Below, one piece after another: positions 38,569 through 39,330 of a stretch of DNA of 39,330 bases (the first letter of the stretch is position 1; each line of letters starts with the position of its first letter). A program made the position numbers and the translations under genes. Under the pieces are notes generated by a model, which did no database searches, was not told where the DNA came from, and worked only from the letters and a program-made list of their open reading frames with translations. Origin of the DNA: Mycobacterium gordonae (lineage in GTDB: Bacteria; Actinomycetota; Actinomycetes; Mycobacteriales; Mycobacteriaceae); assembly GCF_002101675.1 (NCBI RefSeq), contig NZ_LQOY01000143.1, positions 1-39,330 on the forward strand, given 5' to 3'.

Positions 38569-39330
38569 GTGTCCTTTGTCTTTGCGTCGACGGATTTCTT
38601 GGGAGCGGCTGCTGGTGACCTGGCCGCGGTGGGCGCGGGACTCAGGCAGGCCAATATGGCCGCGTTCGGTGCCACGGCCGAGGTCCTGCCGGCAGCCGGC
38701 GACGAGGTGTCGGCGGCGATTGCGGAGCTGTTTGGTGCTCTAGGGCGGGAGTACCAAGCGGTTGGCACGCAAATCTCGTTGATGCAGGAAGATTTTGTGC
38801 GGACCCTGGCCGCGAGCGCGACGAAGTACGGACTGGCTGAGGCGGCCAACGTCGGGCCTTTGCAGGTCATCGAGCAGCAGGTCCTCGGACTCATCAATGC
38901 GCCGACGATGACGTTGCTCGGCCGGCCCTTGATCGGCAACGGGGTTGACGGAGCGGCGGGCACGGGGCAGGCCGGCGGAGCCGGCGGTCTCCTCTGGGGC
39001 AACGGCGGAAACGGCGGGTCAGGGGCGGTAGGGCTTAACGGCGGCGTCGGTGGTGCCGCCGGTGGGGGCGGCCAGGGTGGTACCGGGAGCGCCGGTCTCG
39101 ATAACAGCGCCTTGGAAGGGGTGACCGGCGGAATCGGTGGGACCGGCGGTATCGGCGGGCAGGGAGGTAGCGCCGGTGCCGGTGGGGCCGGGTCGGTGGC
39201 GGGTGCGGCCGGGAAGTCCGGCAGTGGCGGTGTGGGTGGTGTGGGTGGTGTTGGCGGGCATGGTGGTTTCGGGGCGGCCGGGTCGGCCGGTGGCGGCACT
39301 GGTGGGGTCGGCGCGGCGGGTGGCCAGGGC
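38569..39330 (+). CDS. PE_PGRS family protein (3' end outside the window)
   Basis: The frame is open from GTG 38569 (MSFVFASTDFLGAAAGDLAAVGAGLRQAN...) to the last base, 254 codons. The PE domain (1-95) ends with YGLAEAAN, the linker VIEQQVLGLINAPTMTLLGRPLIGNGVDG follows, and then PGRS GGxGG repeats to the window edge. The linker is close to that of the PE_PGRS protease at 34814, so that protein's protease may act on this one. Any C-terminal domain is outside the window. Confidence 0.9.
   Translation, partial: MSFVFASTDFLGAAAGDLAAVGAGLRQANMAAFGATAEVLPAAGDEVSAAIAELFGALGREYQAVGTQISLMQEDFVRTLAASATKYGLAEAANVGPLQVIEQQVLGLINAPTMTLLGRPLIGNGVDGAAGTGQAGGAGGLLWGNGGNGGSGAVGLNGGVGGAAGGGGQGGTGSAGLDNSALEGVTGGIGGTGGIGGQGGSAGAGGAGSVAGAAGKSGSGGVGGVGGVGGHGGFGAAGSAGGGTGGVGAAGGQG

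Overview
The window is GC-rich DNA from a slow-growing Mycobacterium. It carries PE and PE_PGRS genes, LpqH, TcrXY, HisC2, TyrA and a ProXVWZ transporter in the order known from the M. tuberculosis Rv3752c-Rv3772 region, here inverted. Several genes are absent from that reference layout: extra PE/PE_PGRS genes, a phage-lysin-like gene and an integrated element. PE_PGRS genes plus a PE_PGRS fused to a PecA-type aspartic protease point to the M. kansasii/M. marinum/M. gordonae side of the genus rather than the M. avium complex. That placement is inference.

Layout. (1) 1-1452: tail of an unknown gene, hisC2 on the minus strand, then tandem tRNA-Ser(GCU) and tRNA-Arg(ACG). (2) 1419-9854: an 8.4-kb integrated element inside tRNA-Arg, bounded by a 38-bp direct repeat. 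It has a tyrosine integrase and an XRE repressor on the minus strand. A divergent, tightly overlapping plus-strand operon follows: excisionase, two Cys-rich proteins, a DUF2742 protein, a replication-type ATPase with iteron-like repeats inside it, a zinc-finger protein, a scaffold-like protein, an HK97-type capsid protein and a small gene. Two small minus-strand genes of unknown function lie next to attR. It resembles the phiRv1/phiRv2 family of small mycobacterial prophage-like elements, but no portal, terminase, prohead protease or tail gene is visible, so I read it as a capsid-encoding phage satellite or its remnant. (3) 9855-15977: the displaced tRNA terminator, a PE gene, an APH-like kinase plus SnoaL-like pair, an Rv3767c-type methyltransferase, a PE_PGRS gene, a phage-lysin-like GH25 protein and an MmcQ/YjbR protein. 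(4) 16074-19311: two tiny membrane proteins, the TcrX/TcrY two-component system and LpqH. (5) 19465-27861: a SdsA-type hydrolase (Rv3762c-like) and a long terminator. Then comes a five-gene minus-strand operon (APH-like kinase, SDR, acyl-CoA dehydrogenase, TetR, quinone oxidoreductase) with a perfect 21-bp palindrome in its divergent promoter region, followed by a histidine phosphatase and the FadE36-type APH protein. (6) 27858-34351: LapA-like protein, ProX-ProV-ProW-ProZ, an Rv3755c-like protein, TyrA, the TadA-associated protein and TadA. (7) 34381-39330: tRNA-Ser(CGA), an IS481-type transposase remnant, a PE_PGRS aspartic protease, a hemerythrin, a secreted PE-PPE-type hydrolase and the start of another PE_PGRS gene running off the end.

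How the genes work together. The element has a classical phage-type control region: repressor and integrase on one side, excisionase and replication/head genes on the other, with candidate operators between them. Among the host genes, APH-like kinase, acyl-CoA dehydrogenase and SDR together suggest a catabolic or lipid/alcohol degradation pathway under a local TetR. proXVWZ encodes a glycine-betaine/choline-type ABC importer, and TadA with its partner serves tRNA wobble editing.
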